From a bacterium (GTDB taxonomy: Bacteria; Pseudomonadota; Alphaproteobacteria; Rhodobacterales; Rhodobacteraceae): DNA of 64,000 bases. The stretch's first letter is position 1. Each line of letters opens with the position of its first letter. The DNA lies in NCBI GenBank assembly GCA_016124195.1, contig WGOE01000004.1, positions 186,001 to 250,000 on the forward strand, read 5' to 3'. Shown piece after piece: positions 21,363 through 29,657 of the stretch. Made by a program: the position numbers and the translations under genes. A model generated the notes under the pieces. That model made no database searches and had not been told where the DNA came from. It worked only from the letters and a program-made list of their open reading frames with translations.

Positions 21363-21445
21363 CAATGGCCGGTCACGGGCGGCGCCTTGCCGCATCGTCT
21401 CCGGACTGACCGGCCATTGCCTGACCACGGTCAAATCCGGTCAGG
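21363..21445. repeat. Nested inverted repeats upstream of the LuxR-type regulator
   Basis: CAATGGCCGGTCA (21363-21375) pairs perfectly with TGACCGGCCATTG (21407-21419). CCTGACC (21420-21426) pairs with GGTCAGG (21439-21445). The first arm starts about 320 bases before the regulator's ATG. It could be a terminator, a leader hairpin pair or an operator. Confidence 0.5.
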
Positions 21446-21684
21446 TCGAATTCGGTTGATATCCATCAATGCCCGGGGTCCGTCTTTGACAAAACCTGTT
21501 CAAACGATGTGACCGCACCAGACTCCGGACTGGGCAAAGACCCGAGCCGCATACCCCTTCCGAGGCAATTTTCGCCCGAAGCCATGCCGGTAAGAATAAC
21601 CCGGAGTTCGTCCAGCGCGGGCGCGAAGAAAAGTGGATTACGCTTGATACGCCCTCAAATTTGCTCTGACAGGAGAATTGGGAT

Positions 21685-22503
21685 ATGGAAACCGGAGTAC
21701 GTGGCGGCGATTCCGCCAGAGGCAGATTTCCGTTTGCACGGCGCAGCATCGAGATTGACCCGCGCGCCATTGCCGTCTTGGGATCTGCGCCGAATAAGAC
21801 TGCTGCTCCTCTGACCAAGGCGCCACCGTTCGATCTTTTGGCCGTGATCGACAATCGCGCCCTCGAACGCGAGTGTTTTGTGCTTTGCCTGCAACAGCAA
21901 TGCCAGGGCTCGCGCGTGGTGGGATATGAATCGGTCAGCGACTGGCAGGCGCGGGTCGGTGCATCCGACATTCGCCAGGTCATCCTGACCAACATCGGTT
22001 CGAAGCCGCTGACCGACGAAGGTGTCAGGGCCATGGTCAAAGAGCAGGTCGCCATGGCAGGCGCGGTGCCGGTGGTCGTGCTGGGCGCCTCCGAGGATCT
22101 TGATACGGTGATTGCGGCACTGGAATGCGGCGCTGCGGGTTATATCCCGCCCGCCATCCACATCGCCAACATCGAGGATGCGGCCAGTCTGGCCGTGGCG
22201 GGCGGTGTGTTCTTTTCGCGCAAATCGGTCTTTGCGCTGCGCGAGGGCGGCCCGCCCGCGGATGCGGCGACGACGCTGGTGCTGGACCAGTTCACCACCC
22301 GGCAACGCGCCGTGGCGCAGGTGTTGCGGCGTGGTGCGGCCAACAAGACCATCGCCTACGAACTCAAGCTGCGCGAAAGCACGGTGAAGGTGCATGTCCG
22401 TCAGATCTTCAAGAAGCTGAAGGCCACGAACCGCACGCAGGCGGCCTTCCTGCTCAACCAGATGACGGGATGGTCGGGCGACCCGCCCCAGACCAAGGAT
22501 TGA
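21685..22503 (+). CDS. LuxR/NarL-type transcriptional regulator with degenerate receiver
   Basis: A 272-residue DNA-binding protein. Residues about 50-185 look like a decayed response-regulator receiver: where the phospho-acceptor Asp is expected the sequence reads ILTNIGSKPL, and the usual conserved Lys is replaced in AAGYIPPAIH. Phosphorylation therefore seems unlikely. Residues about 205-265 are a clear LuxR-type HTH (FTTRQRAVAQVLRRGAANKT, then IAYELKLRESTVKVHVRQIF). AGGAG precedes the ATG. It sits in the middle of the polysaccharide island and is its only obvious regulator; no histidine kinase is adjacent. Confidence 0.87.
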   Translation: METGVRGGDSARGRFPFARRSIEIDPRAIAVLGSAPNKTAAPLTKAPPFDLLAVIDNRALERECFVLCLQQQCQGSRVVGYESVSDWQARVGASDIRQVILTNIGSKPLTDEGVRAMVKEQVAMAGAVPVVVLGASEDLDTVIAALECGAAGYIPPAIHIANIEDAASLAVAGGVFFSRKSVFALREGGPPADAATTLVLDQFTTRQRAVAQVLRRGAANKTIAYELKLRESTVKVHVRQIFKKLKATNRTQAAFLLNQMTGWSGDPPQTKD

Positions 22504-22528
22504 AAAGCGCGCCCCGGGCCGGATGCCG

Positions 22529-23995
22529 TCAGAGGCTCCGGCCGTTTCCGATGGCCCGGCCCGGGCGCAGGACGAAAGTGCCAAGGATGCCCAATTCGCG
22601 GCGCAAAGGATGTGCCAGCAGGATTACCCCCGCGACCCATCCCACCGCAGCCCCGGCAATGGCCAACGCAGCGACAGCGGCACTCATCCCATCCCAAGAC
22701 CCGAGGCTTGCGATCAGGGTGACGGGCAGGACCAGGGTCGCCAGGGTCACGCCGCCGCTGGTCAAGAGCACCTCGCCCAGCTCGGCCCAGGCAAAGGGCA
22801 CCTTGCGCCGCACGAACCACAGAAGGCTTGCGACCTGCAGCGATCCGGTCAGGAAAAGGCTCATCGCCATGTCATGCAGGCCGGAATGCGAGGCCCAGAG
22901 CATGACGGCAAAGCTGGGCGGCAGGGCGATCGACATCGCCGCCGCCATGTCGCGCACCCGCCCCAGCGAGACGAGGACCGGAAAGCACAGATAGGTCGGA
23001 AACAGCAGGAAATAGGCCAGCGCCACGATCCGCACCAAGGGGATAGCCGCCAGCCATTGCGGGCCCAGCAGCAGCCGCACGATGGGATCGGCCAGAACCG
23101 CGATCATCGCCAGCGCCGGCCATTGCAGCCCAGAGACGTAAGACAGGCCGGTCAGGAACGGCCCCTTCAGCACACCCGAATTGCGCGCATGGGCCGACAG
23201 CGCGGGCAAGAGAACCGGTTGTGCCGCGCTCAAGAGCAGGCGGTCCGGCAATTGGTTGAGCGAGATCGCCCGGGCGAACAGACCGACCTCGGCAAAGCCC
23301 AGAACCCGACCCAGGATCAGCCTGGGCAGCGCGTCGGCCAGCATCCCCAAGAGGGTCACGATGGTCGACCAGGTCCCGAAGGGCAGGATCTGGCGCCAAT
23401 GGCGCAATGCCGGCCGGAAGATCCAGAAGTCGGGCCGGCAGATCAGCGCACCCGCCGCCGAAACGCCCGCCGCCAGAACCGAGCCCCAGACGAAGCTGAA
23501 GGGGCCAAAGCCTGCCAGCGCCAGCGTGATCGTGGCCACCGCATTGGTCAGGGCCGTGGCAACGCCGATCGCCGCGACCCGGCCAAAGGCCATGTCGCGC
23601 CGCATCAGGGCCAGCAAGGGGTTGCTGATCGGGGCCACCAGAAAGGCCAGGGCTGCAACCCGCAACAGGCCGCCCAGCTCTGCCTTGCCGTAATAGCTGG
23701 CCAGCATATCCGACAGCGCCAGCGCGCTGACCCCGAGGCCCAGCGACATCAGCGCCATGATTGTGACGGCCGTACGCACGGTCATCGGCGTCAACTCGGC
23801 GGCCTGGATCAGATAGGCGCCGATGCCGAAATCGCGGAAGGTTTCGATCAGGATCACAACTGTGCTGGCCAGAAGGAACAGGCCCACCTCTGCCGGCGTC
23901 AGGATGCGCGAGACGATGGCCATCGTGGCGAGGTTCAGCACCACGCCCGAAATCTTGTCGGCGAAGGCCATAACGAAAGAGCGGCGGATCATCAA
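22529..23995 (-). CDS. Wzx-type oligosaccharide flippase (MOP family)
   Basis: Predicted to flip lipid-linked repeat units across the inner membrane. The 488-residue protein is hydrophobic throughout, consistent with 12-14 membrane segments, and starts MMIRRSFVMAFADKISGVVL, typical of polysaccharide transporters. The RILTPAEVGLFLLASTVV segment near residues 30-50 matches the family (R-x-L-x-P-x-x-x-G). It overlaps by four bases with the upstream gene at 23992. Together with the Wzy-like protein at 31228 it points to Wzx/Wzy-dependent assembly. Confidence 0.87.
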   Translation of the reverse strand: MMIRRSFVMAFADKISGVVLNLATMAIVSRILTPAEVGLFLLASTVVILIETFRDFGIGAYLIQAAELTPMTVRTAVTIMALMSLGLGVSALALSDMLASYYGKAELGGLLRVAALAFLVAPISNPLLALMRRDMAFGRVAAIGVATALTNAVATITLALAGFGPFSFVWGSVLAAGVSAAGALICRPDFWIFRPALRHWRQILPFGTWSTIVTLLGMLADALPRLILGRVLGFAEVGLFARAISLNQLPDRLLLSAAQPVLLPALSAHARNSGVLKGPFLTGLSYVSGLQWPALAMIAVLADPIVRLLLGPQWLAAIPLVRIVALAYFLLFPTYLCFPVLVSLGRVRDMAAAMSIALPPSFAVMLWASHSGLHDMAMSLFLTGSLQVASLLWFVRRKVPFAWAELGEVLLTSGGVTLATLVLPVTLIASLGSWDGMSAAVAALAIAGAAVGWVAGVILLAHPLRRELGILGTFVLRPGRAIGNGRSL

Positions 23996-25824
23996 AGCCT
24001 CCTGTTGCCGCGATGGCCCTTGACCGCGGGGCGCGACGGTCCACCGGCGGCAAGGCTGCGCAGGGCGGCGCGGAGCTTGCGCAGGCCGTCCAGCCCGCGC
24101 GCGCCCAGGATCTTGACCGCAACCGATCTTCCAAGCTGGCGCAGGTAGCGAAATTCACGCGCCGGCGGCAGATCGGGACGCACACCCGTGCGGCGCATGA
24201 CCCGGTCGAGCCCGCGCAGCCAGAGCCCGGATGCGTGTGCCGCCGCCAAGCGCTTCGGCGTCAACGCCGGCTGGCCCGCCCGCGCCAGAAGCCCGTCGAG
24301 CCAATCGAGATAGGCCGCCTCGCTGCGTTCCGGCATCGGATGGATGCTGGCGGGTCGGCCTGCGCCCCGTGGTGCCTCTGGCCGGGCCTTGCCCGCCAGC
24401 CGGTCCAGCGCCCTGACGATGTGGTCAAGCTCGGGATGGGAGAGGCCCGGGTAGCGGTCGCGCAGGGCAATCGCCTCGGGGCCGCGCCCGGCCGCCAGCA
24501 GGGCCACAAGGTAGAGCGCCCATTCCACCGCGTCGGGCGTGGCGGCGCCATAGTCGACCAGCGTCGTCTCGATCGACCGCGCCAGCCGTGGCAGGGCGGC
24601 TTCAGGATGACCCTCCACCAGATCGCACAGGGCAAGGCCCAGATGCGCCTCGGGCAGATAGGGCACGTAGTCGAGCGCCGTTTGCAGGGCGTCACGCGCG
24701 CCGGCACTGTCGTCGGCGGCCATCAGGCCCGCGGCGCGTTGCAGCGCCAGCCGGTCAAGCCCGCGCCCGACCAGATGGCCATGGCCGCGCCAACCGGCCG
24801 CCTCGACGATGCAGAGGGGCGCGAAGGGGCCGGGCTGACGGATCCTCTGCCCGGCCTTGAGCATGCGGTTCAGATCGTACCATTCGCGGATCTGCGACCG
24901 CTGCTGCATCGTGTGGCGGTCATGGACCAGCCGATGCCCGGCGCGGGTGATCTGGCGCAGGTGATCCTCATCGGCGAAAAGCGCGTCGAGCCGGTCCAGA
25001 ACCTCGTCCGGTTCGGCAAAGACGCAACTGATGTCATCGGCAAAGCCGGCGGCTTCCAGCGCGGGGGTGCGTTCGGCGATCAACAGGCTGGCGCAGGCCG
25101 GAATCTCCAGATGCTTGCGCACCAGTTCATGCCCCATCGTCCCACAACTGGGCGAGGCCCAGGCGGCATTGAGCGCGCGGGCATAGCTTTCGCCCGCCAG
25201 CATCCGCCGCGCCGCGCCGGATTCGTACTGGAAGGGCGGGGTGACAAGGCAGGGGTAATGCTTGCTCAGGGTATCGTAGACCTTCTGCCGCCAGGGATAA
25301 AGCCGGTAGGCCTGACCGATCAGCGCGACGGGAATGACTTTCTGCAACCCATGGTCGCGAAACATCGCGGGGTCAAAGAAGTTGGGCCAGACGAAGGTCC
25401 GGTCGGCGATCGCGGGCGTGTATTCGGGCATCGCCGTCCCGATGGTGAAGTAGGTGTCGATTCCCCAGGCCTCCATATCCGCCAGAAACCCCGAGCGCCG
25501 GTCGCACCAGGGGTCGCCGTTGTGCAGGCCCAGTTTGGGCACCCCGGGGTTGGCGGCTGTGTTCGCGATGCGGAGCCGGCGCGAGCCATGGCTGCGGTAG
25601 CCGGCCTCGAACAGGGCGAGGTCCGGTTCCAGCCGATCGCAGACCGCGGCGTAGTCGCAGTCCTCGTTGATCACCGTGACCTCGAAGAACTGCGACAGGC
25701 ATTTGACGTGGTGCTGCATGTGCAGGGCCAGGAAGGACGAGGCACCCAGGTTCGGAAAATGGTTCCACTGGAAGAACGCCAGTCTGGGCTTTTGCGCAGG
25801 GGGGGCGCGCAACGCCTCTTCCAT
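23992..25824 (-). CDS. Glycosyltransferase-like protein (CgeB/GT1-type) with C-terminal helical repeats
   Basis: A 610-residue protein. Residues about 15-320 look like a two-lobed glycosyltransferase: LAFFQWNHFPNLGASSF at the start, then GLHNGDPWCDRR, and a C-lobe with FQYESGAARRMLAGESYARA and SCGTMGHELVRKHLEIPACA, as in the CgeB-like GT1_2 family. Residues about 350-450 are Ala/Leu-rich and TPR-like (ALQRAAGLMAADDSAGARDA). The C-terminal 120 residues are unassigned. The ATG directly follows the TAG stop of the UXS-type gene, so they are translationally linked. Donor and acceptor are unknown. Confidence 0.7.
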   Translation of the reverse strand: MEEALRAPPAQKPRLAFFQWNHFPNLGASSFLALHMQHHVKCLSQFFEVTVINEDCDYAAVCDRLEPDLALFEAGYRSHGSRRLRIANTAANPGVPKLGLHNGDPWCDRRSGFLADMEAWGIDTYFTIGTAMPEYTPAIADRTFVWPNFFDPAMFRDHGLQKVIPVALIGQAYRLYPWRQKVYDTLSKHYPCLVTPPFQYESGAARRMLAGESYARALNAAWASPSCGTMGHELVRKHLEIPACASLLIAERTPALEAAGFADDISCVFAEPDEVLDRLDALFADEDHLRQITRAGHRLVHDRHTMQQRSQIREWYDLNRMLKAGQRIRQPGPFAPLCIVEAAGWRGHGHLVGRGLDRLALQRAAGLMAADDSAGARDALQTALDYVPYLPEAHLGLALCDLVEGHPEAALPRLARSIETTLVDYGAATPDAVEWALYLVALLAAGRGPEAIALRDRYPGLSHPELDHIVRALDRLAGKARPEAPRGAGRPASIHPMPERSEAAYLDWLDGLLARAGQPALTPKRLAAAHASGLWLRGLDRVMRRTGVRPDLPPAREFRYLRQLGRSVAVKILGARGLDGLRKLRAALRSLAAGGPSRPAVKGHRGNRRL

Positions 25825-26853
25825 CTAGGTGGCCTGTTCCAGCCGCGCCGCGCCATTGCTGCGCAGGCGGGCGAGATGGGCAACCTTCATCGGCACGCGG
25901 TCCTGCACGCCCGAAAGAATCTGGTCGAAATAGTGGATCGTGCGGCGCAGCCCCTCTTCCAGCTGGACGCTGGGCGACCAGCCCAGATGTTCCTGCGCAC
26001 GCGTGATGTCGGGACGGCGCTGGGTCGGGTCGTCCTGCGGCAGGGGCCGGTGGATCAGGATGGAACGCGAGCCGGTGATCTCCAGCACCAGCTGGGCCAG
26101 CTGGCGCATGGTGAATTCGGCCGGATTGCCCAGATTGCAGGGCAGGGGCACCGTGTCGGGCGCCTCCATCAGCGCCATCAGGCCGCGCACCAGATCGTCC
26201 ACATAGCAGAAGGACCGGGTCTGCAGGCCGCTGCCATAAAGCGTGATCGGTTCGCCCCGCAGGGCCTGCACGATGAAATTCGACACGACGCGCCCGTCAT
26301 CGGGACGCATCCGCGGCCCATAGGTGTTGAAGATCCGCGCCACGCGGATGTTCACGCCATATTGGCGGTGGTAGTCGAAAAACAGCGTCTCGGCGCAGCG
26401 CTTGCCCTCGTCGTAACAGGCGCGCGGGCCGACCGGGTTGACGTTGCCGAAATAGCCCTCGACCTGGGGATGCACGGAAGGATCGCCATAGACCTCGCTG
26501 GTCGAGGCCTGAAAGATCTTGGCATGCGCGCGCATCGCCAGGTCCAGCATGTTGATGGCGCCATGCACATTGGTGCGCACCGTCTGGACCGGGTCGATCT
26601 GGTAGTGGATGGGCGAGGCGGGGCAGGCCAGATTGTAGATCTCGTCGATCTCGGCGCAGAGGGGAACGGTGACATCGTGCCGCAACAATTCGAAGCGGTG
26701 ATCGTCCATCAGGTGCAGGATGTTGTCGCGGCTGCCCGTGTGAAAGTTGTCAAGGCAGATGACATCATGTCCGGCCCCGATCAGCCTTTCGCACAGATGC
26801 GAGCCGACAAAGCCCGCGCCCCCGGTGACAAGAATGGTCTTGGTGTTAAGCAT
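25825..26853 (-). CDS. UDP-glucuronate decarboxylase-type SDR (UDP-xylose synthase family)
   Basis: Likely converts UDP-glucuronate to UDP-xylose. The 342-residue extended SDR has [14 protein letters not shown], the family-specific [22 protein letters not shown] and the distinctive active-site Y-D-E-G-K in [13 protein letters not shown], then [10 protein letters not shown] and [16 protein letters not shown], all matching UXS enzymes. The ATG at 26853 is seven bases from GGAGG; the in-frame TTG at 26859 is too close to it. No UDP-glucose dehydrogenase is present in the window, so the UDP-glucuronate supply must be encoded elsewhere. Confidence 0.9.
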   Translation of the reverse strand: MLNTKTILVTGGAGFVGSHLCERLIGAGHDVICLDNFHTGSRDNILHLMDDHRFELLRHDVTVPLCAEIDEIYNLACPASPIHYQIDPVQTVRTNVHGAINMLDLAMRAHAKIFQASTSEVYGDPSVHPQVEGYFGNVNPVGPRACYDEGKRCAETLFFDYHRQYGVNIRVARIFNTYGPRMRPDDGRVVSNFIVQALRGEPITLYGSGLQTRSFCYVDDLVRGLMALMEAPDTVPLPCNLGNPAEFTMRQLAQLVLEITGSRSILIHRPLPQDDPTQRRPDITRAQEHLGWSPSVQLEEGLRRTIHYFDQILSGVQDRVPMKVAHLARLRSNGAARLEQAT

Positions 26854-26903
26854 GGTCAAACCTCCAACGAAATTCTTTTTGCAAAACGGGCGTCCAGCCG
26901 ATC

Positions 26904-28277
26904 TCAGTAGGCGCCCTTGCGGCCGATGAGGGCCGCGAAAGTGCCAAGGATGATCTGCAGATCCAGCCAGACCGACTGGTTGTCGATGTAGTGTTCGTCA
27001 AGTTGGCGCTGCTGGGCGATGTCGGCATCGCTGCGCGCGCTGATCTGCCACAGGCCGGTGATCCCCGGCATGACTGAGGCTCGTTTGGCCCGGAATTCGG
27101 CCGGCATGGCCGCCAGATGATAGTCCGGAAAGGGGCGGGGGCCCACGATGCTCATCCCGCCCGTCAGCACATTGATCAGCTGCGGCAATTCGTCGATGCT
27201 CGACACGCGCAGGAACCGGCCGATGCGGGGCAGCACGCGCGGATCGTGGCGCAGCTTGAAATGCGCCTGCCATTCCGCCCGGGCCGCCGGATTGACGCGC
27301 AGCAGCTCTTCCAGCCGCTTTTCGGCATCGCGGTACATGCTGCGTAGCTTGAAGACCCGCAGCCGCGCGCCCTGAAAGCCTTCGCGTTCCTGCACATACC
27401 AGACCGGGCCAGGATCGGCGATCCAGATGGCCAGGGCGGCGAGCGCCATGATCGGCGCGACCAGAACCAGCGCGGGCAGGGCAATTGCCAGATCGATCGC
27501 GCGTTTGAGCGCAGCGGCCGCGCGCGGTCGCCGCGCACACAGGGACAGGCCGACCGCGCCCCCGATGGCGGTCGGGCGCAAGCCCGACACCCGCAGATCG
27601 GGCATATCGGCCAGCACGATGACCTCGTGGTAGCGGCGGCGCAATTCTTCGGCCTCTTGCGGGTCGGGCATATAGCTCATGGCCGCAATCACGCCGCGCC
27701 CGCCAGACGGGTTCAGGCCAAGGTGCCAGTGTTTGGCAAAGCAAGCCTCAAGGCTGCTTGTCAGATGCGGTCCGCTGAAAAAATCCGTCGGCGTGCCCCA
27801 GAGATCCGCCCGCCGCAGGCCCTTGCGAGCGAGGCTGCGCAGCGGCACCTGAACGAGGACCGCGAGTGCGAGGAACAGCGCGAGTGGCGCAAGATCGGCC
27901 GTGGTCGCGCCCGCAATCCCCACGGCCACGGCCGCCGTCATCAGCGTGGCCAGAGCCCTGCGCCGCAGGATCTCTTGCGGATGCAGACGGTCCCCCGGAT
28001 AGAGGTCAAGCAGCCAGGTCAGGCCGACAGCGGCTGCAGCGACCATGGCCAGACCCGGCATCAGGTCGGCCGGGGCGGCCATCGTGCGGACCAGCGCCGC
28101 AGCAAGGCCAAGACCCGCAAGGTCCGCCAGGGCCATCGTGGCGGCGCACAGCGGCCGGCGCGCCCTCTGGGCCTGTGCGGGACGCTTGTGCGCATCGCCC
28201 GGCAAAGCGGCTACCTCTGCCGCCACCTCTGCCGCCACCTCTGCGGCCTTGGGCACCTTGGGGTTGACCAGCATCAT
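26904..28277 (-). CDS. Polyprenyl-phosphate sugar transferase (WcaJ/ExoY type), initiates EPS unit
   Basis: Transfers the first sugar phosphate to undecaprenyl phosphate. The 457-residue protein has four hydrophobic segments in residues about 45-150. From about residue 250 there is a classic sugar-transferase catalytic domain: [69 protein letters not shown] and [13 protein letters not shown]. The region between appears to be a decayed CoA-binding-like domain. Codons near the start include three 12-bp tandem repeats encoding AEVA units. GAGGAGGA lies just upstream of the first of two ATG codons. Confidence 0.93.
   Translation of the reverse strand: MMLVNPKVPKAAEVAAEVAAEVAALPGDAHKRPAQAQRARRPLCAATMALADLAGLGLAAALVRTMAAPADLMPGLAMVAAAAVGLTWLLDLYPGDRLHPQEILRRRALATLMTAAVAVGIAGATTADLAPLALFLALAVLVQVPLRSLARKGLRRADLWGTPTDFFSGPHLTSSLEACFAKHWHLGLNPSGGRGVIAAMSYMPDPQEAEELRRRYHEVIVLADMPDLRVSGLRPTAIGGAVGLSLCARRPRAAAALKRAIDLAIALPALVLVAPIMALAALAIWIADPGPVWYVQEREGFQGARLRVFKLRSMYRDAEKRLEELLRVNPAARAEWQAHFKLRHDPRVLPRIGRFLRVSSIDELPQLINVLTGGMSIVGPRPFPDYHLAAMPAEFRAKRASVMPGITGLWQISARSDADIAQQRQLDEHYIDNQSVWLDLQIILGTFAALIGRKGAY
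28213..28248. repeat. Three tandem 12-bp repeats inside the sugar-transferase gene
   Basis: ACCTCTGCCGCC occurs at 28213 and 28225, and at 28237 with one base changed. On the minus strand it encodes repeated AEVA within the N-terminal tail. Copy-number changes would keep the frame. Confidence 0.8.
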
Positions 28278-28389
28278 GACGGCGTCCTCCTCGGCAGACG
28301 TGCCGGCGCACCCCCGGCGCTGCGGTCAAGGCGACAGGGCGGCGCTGCGCGGGGCTGTGCGGGCCGGCCGGCACTCTGGGATCGCTGTG

Positions 28390-29331
28390 TCATGGGCGGC
28401 GCCCCTGTGGCTGGGCAAAGCGGCCCTGGCCCGCTTGTCGAAGTCCGTCGGGGACGGTACGCGGAACAGGGGTCGCACCGCCGGAACCGGCCTCTGCGAT
28501 CGGAAAGGACCGCAGCCCGGTCTTTTGCAGCATCCGCAGCGCAAGATACCCCGGCACGACCCGGGCATAACGGCGCCAGAGCCGCCGCGGCTCGGTCAAA
28601 AGTCGGTAGGCCCATTCGAGCCCGGCCCTTTGCAGAAGCTTCGGAGCGCCGGCCTTGTTGCCGCCGATGAAATCGAAAGCGGCACCGACCCCCAGCAGGA
28701 TAGGCGCCTCCAGCCTGTCGCGCATGCGGGCCATCCATCTTTCCTGTTTGGGCGTGCTGAGCCCGACCCAGACCACCTCTGCCCGTGCGGCATTGATCAG
28801 GGTGCCGACCTCATCCTCTTCCGCGGCGGTCAGCGCGCGGAACGGTGGCGCGTAGGCGCCGACGATCTGGCAGCCGGGATACATCCGGCGCAATCTCATC
28901 TCCAACTCTAGCAGGTTCTTTGGCGTGGTGCCGTAGAGGAAATGCCGCAGGCCCGTGGCCGTGCCGCGGGCAAACACGGCGCGCATCAGGTCGGGCCCAT
29001 AGACCCGCCCGGCGTCAGGATGCCCATTGCCATGCAGCGCCCAGACCAGCGGCATGCCATCGGCCACCACGGCCATCGCCTGATTGTGGATGCGCCGCAA
29101 CTCGGGGTCGCTCTGGCATTCGATCAGGCCATGCGCGCCGCAGACGCAGACATAGCCGCGCCGGCGGCTGGTCACGGCCTCGATGACCAGATCGACCGCG
29201 CCTTCCAGATCGAGCGCCGCAACCGCAACGCCCAGAATGTTGGAAACCGCGACTGCGGGCGTCCCTGCATGTTCTGTCGGCATCCATCCCGGCGCGTCTG
29301 GCGCCACCTTGCCCGGGGCCTCGGTCTGCAT
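28390..29331 (-). CDS. WecG/TagA/CpsF-family glycosyltransferase (GT26)
   Basis: Adds a sugar, often the second residue, to the polyprenyl-linked acceptor made by the initiating transferase encoded just downstream. About 313 residues. Family motifs visible are VCGAHGLIECQ, VVADGMPLVWALHGNG, YGPDLM, YGTTPKN, VVWVGLSTPKQERWM, LLGVGAAFDFIGGNKAGAP and the C-terminal EPRRLWRRYARVVPGYL. The ATG at 29331 has AAAGGG upstream; the ATG at 29358 has a poorer ribosome site. It is divergent from manC across a 326-bp region with two adjacent palindromes. Confidence 0.92.
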   Translation of the reverse strand: MQTEAPGKVAPDAPGWMPTEHAGTPAVAVSNILGVAVAALDLEGAVDLVIEAVTSRRRGYVCVCGAHGLIECQSDPELRRIHNQAMAVVADGMPLVWALHGNGHPDAGRVYGPDLMRAVFARGTATGLRHFLYGTTPKNLLELEMRLRRMYPGCQIVGAYAPPFRALTAAEEDEVGTLINAARAEVVWVGLSTPKQERWMARMRDRLEAPILLGVGAAFDFIGGNKAGAPKLLQRAGLEWAYRLLTEPRRLWRRYARVVPGYLALRMLQKTGLRSFPIAEAGSGGATPVPRTVPDGLRQAGQGRFAQPQGRRP

Positions 29332-29657
29332 CGGCCTGATCCCTTTCTGCCATCCCAAGACAAAAGGCTAAGCTGCGTTGTCCCGCCCGGGAACCTGATA
29401 GAAGGGCGGTGGTGATCACCAGTGCTGCAGCACGTCAGAGGGGTCCTGTCCGTCGAAAGGGTGCAGCCGGCTTCCCCCGTTCAGCCGATTGGGGGTGTCG
29501 GCTCCCGCTGGCGGTCTGGAAGCGCGCCGATCGGAGGGCTTTACTTGGGTCCGGCAATCGCCCTCGATGCAAGGGCACGCGCAACGGCCGGGTCAGGTGT
29601 CCGTATCAGGTCGCGCACAGGGCGCGCGTGCCCCCGCAAGGTCCGAGGAGATACACC
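29332..29657. other. 326-bp divergent promoter region between the WecG-like gene and manC
   Basis: No gene is supported here. It holds the paired palindromes at 29410-29433, a loose CGAAAGGGTGC match to the EPS motif near 29454, and several GGGGG/CCCCC runs. Both flanking genes should be transcribed from this segment. Confidence 0.6.
29410..29433. promoter_or_regulatory. Two abutting perfect 12-bp palindromes
   Basis: TGGTGATCACCA (29410-29421) is followed without a gap by GTGCTGCAGCAC (29422-29433). Both are perfect and lie in the divergent promoter region, about 80 bases from the WecG-like start and 225 from manC. Palindromes of this kind usually bind dimeric regulators. Confidence 0.5.

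Larger units (their letters stand above)
20709..21684. other. 976-bp intergenic region with eroded sequence and inverted repeats, no intact gene
   Basis: Between the leftward acetyltransferase and the rightward LuxR-type regulator. It contains the leftward promoter candidate (20769-20797), an AT-rich patch near 20830-20860 with a TATAAT at 20838, a possible transposase remnant (about 20930-21075) and nested inverted repeats at 21363-21445. Short frames in this segment have no convincing coding features. Confidence 0.6.

Noticed and set aside
24013-26910. A 965-codon plus-strand open frame opposite the glycosyltransferase and UXS-type genes
   Set aside because: It is antisense to two well-supported genes; low-complexity translation typical of high-GC shadows.
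28213-28248. Short regular repeats considered as a CRISPR-like array
   Set aside because: The units are contiguous 12-mers without spacers, inside a coding sequence.
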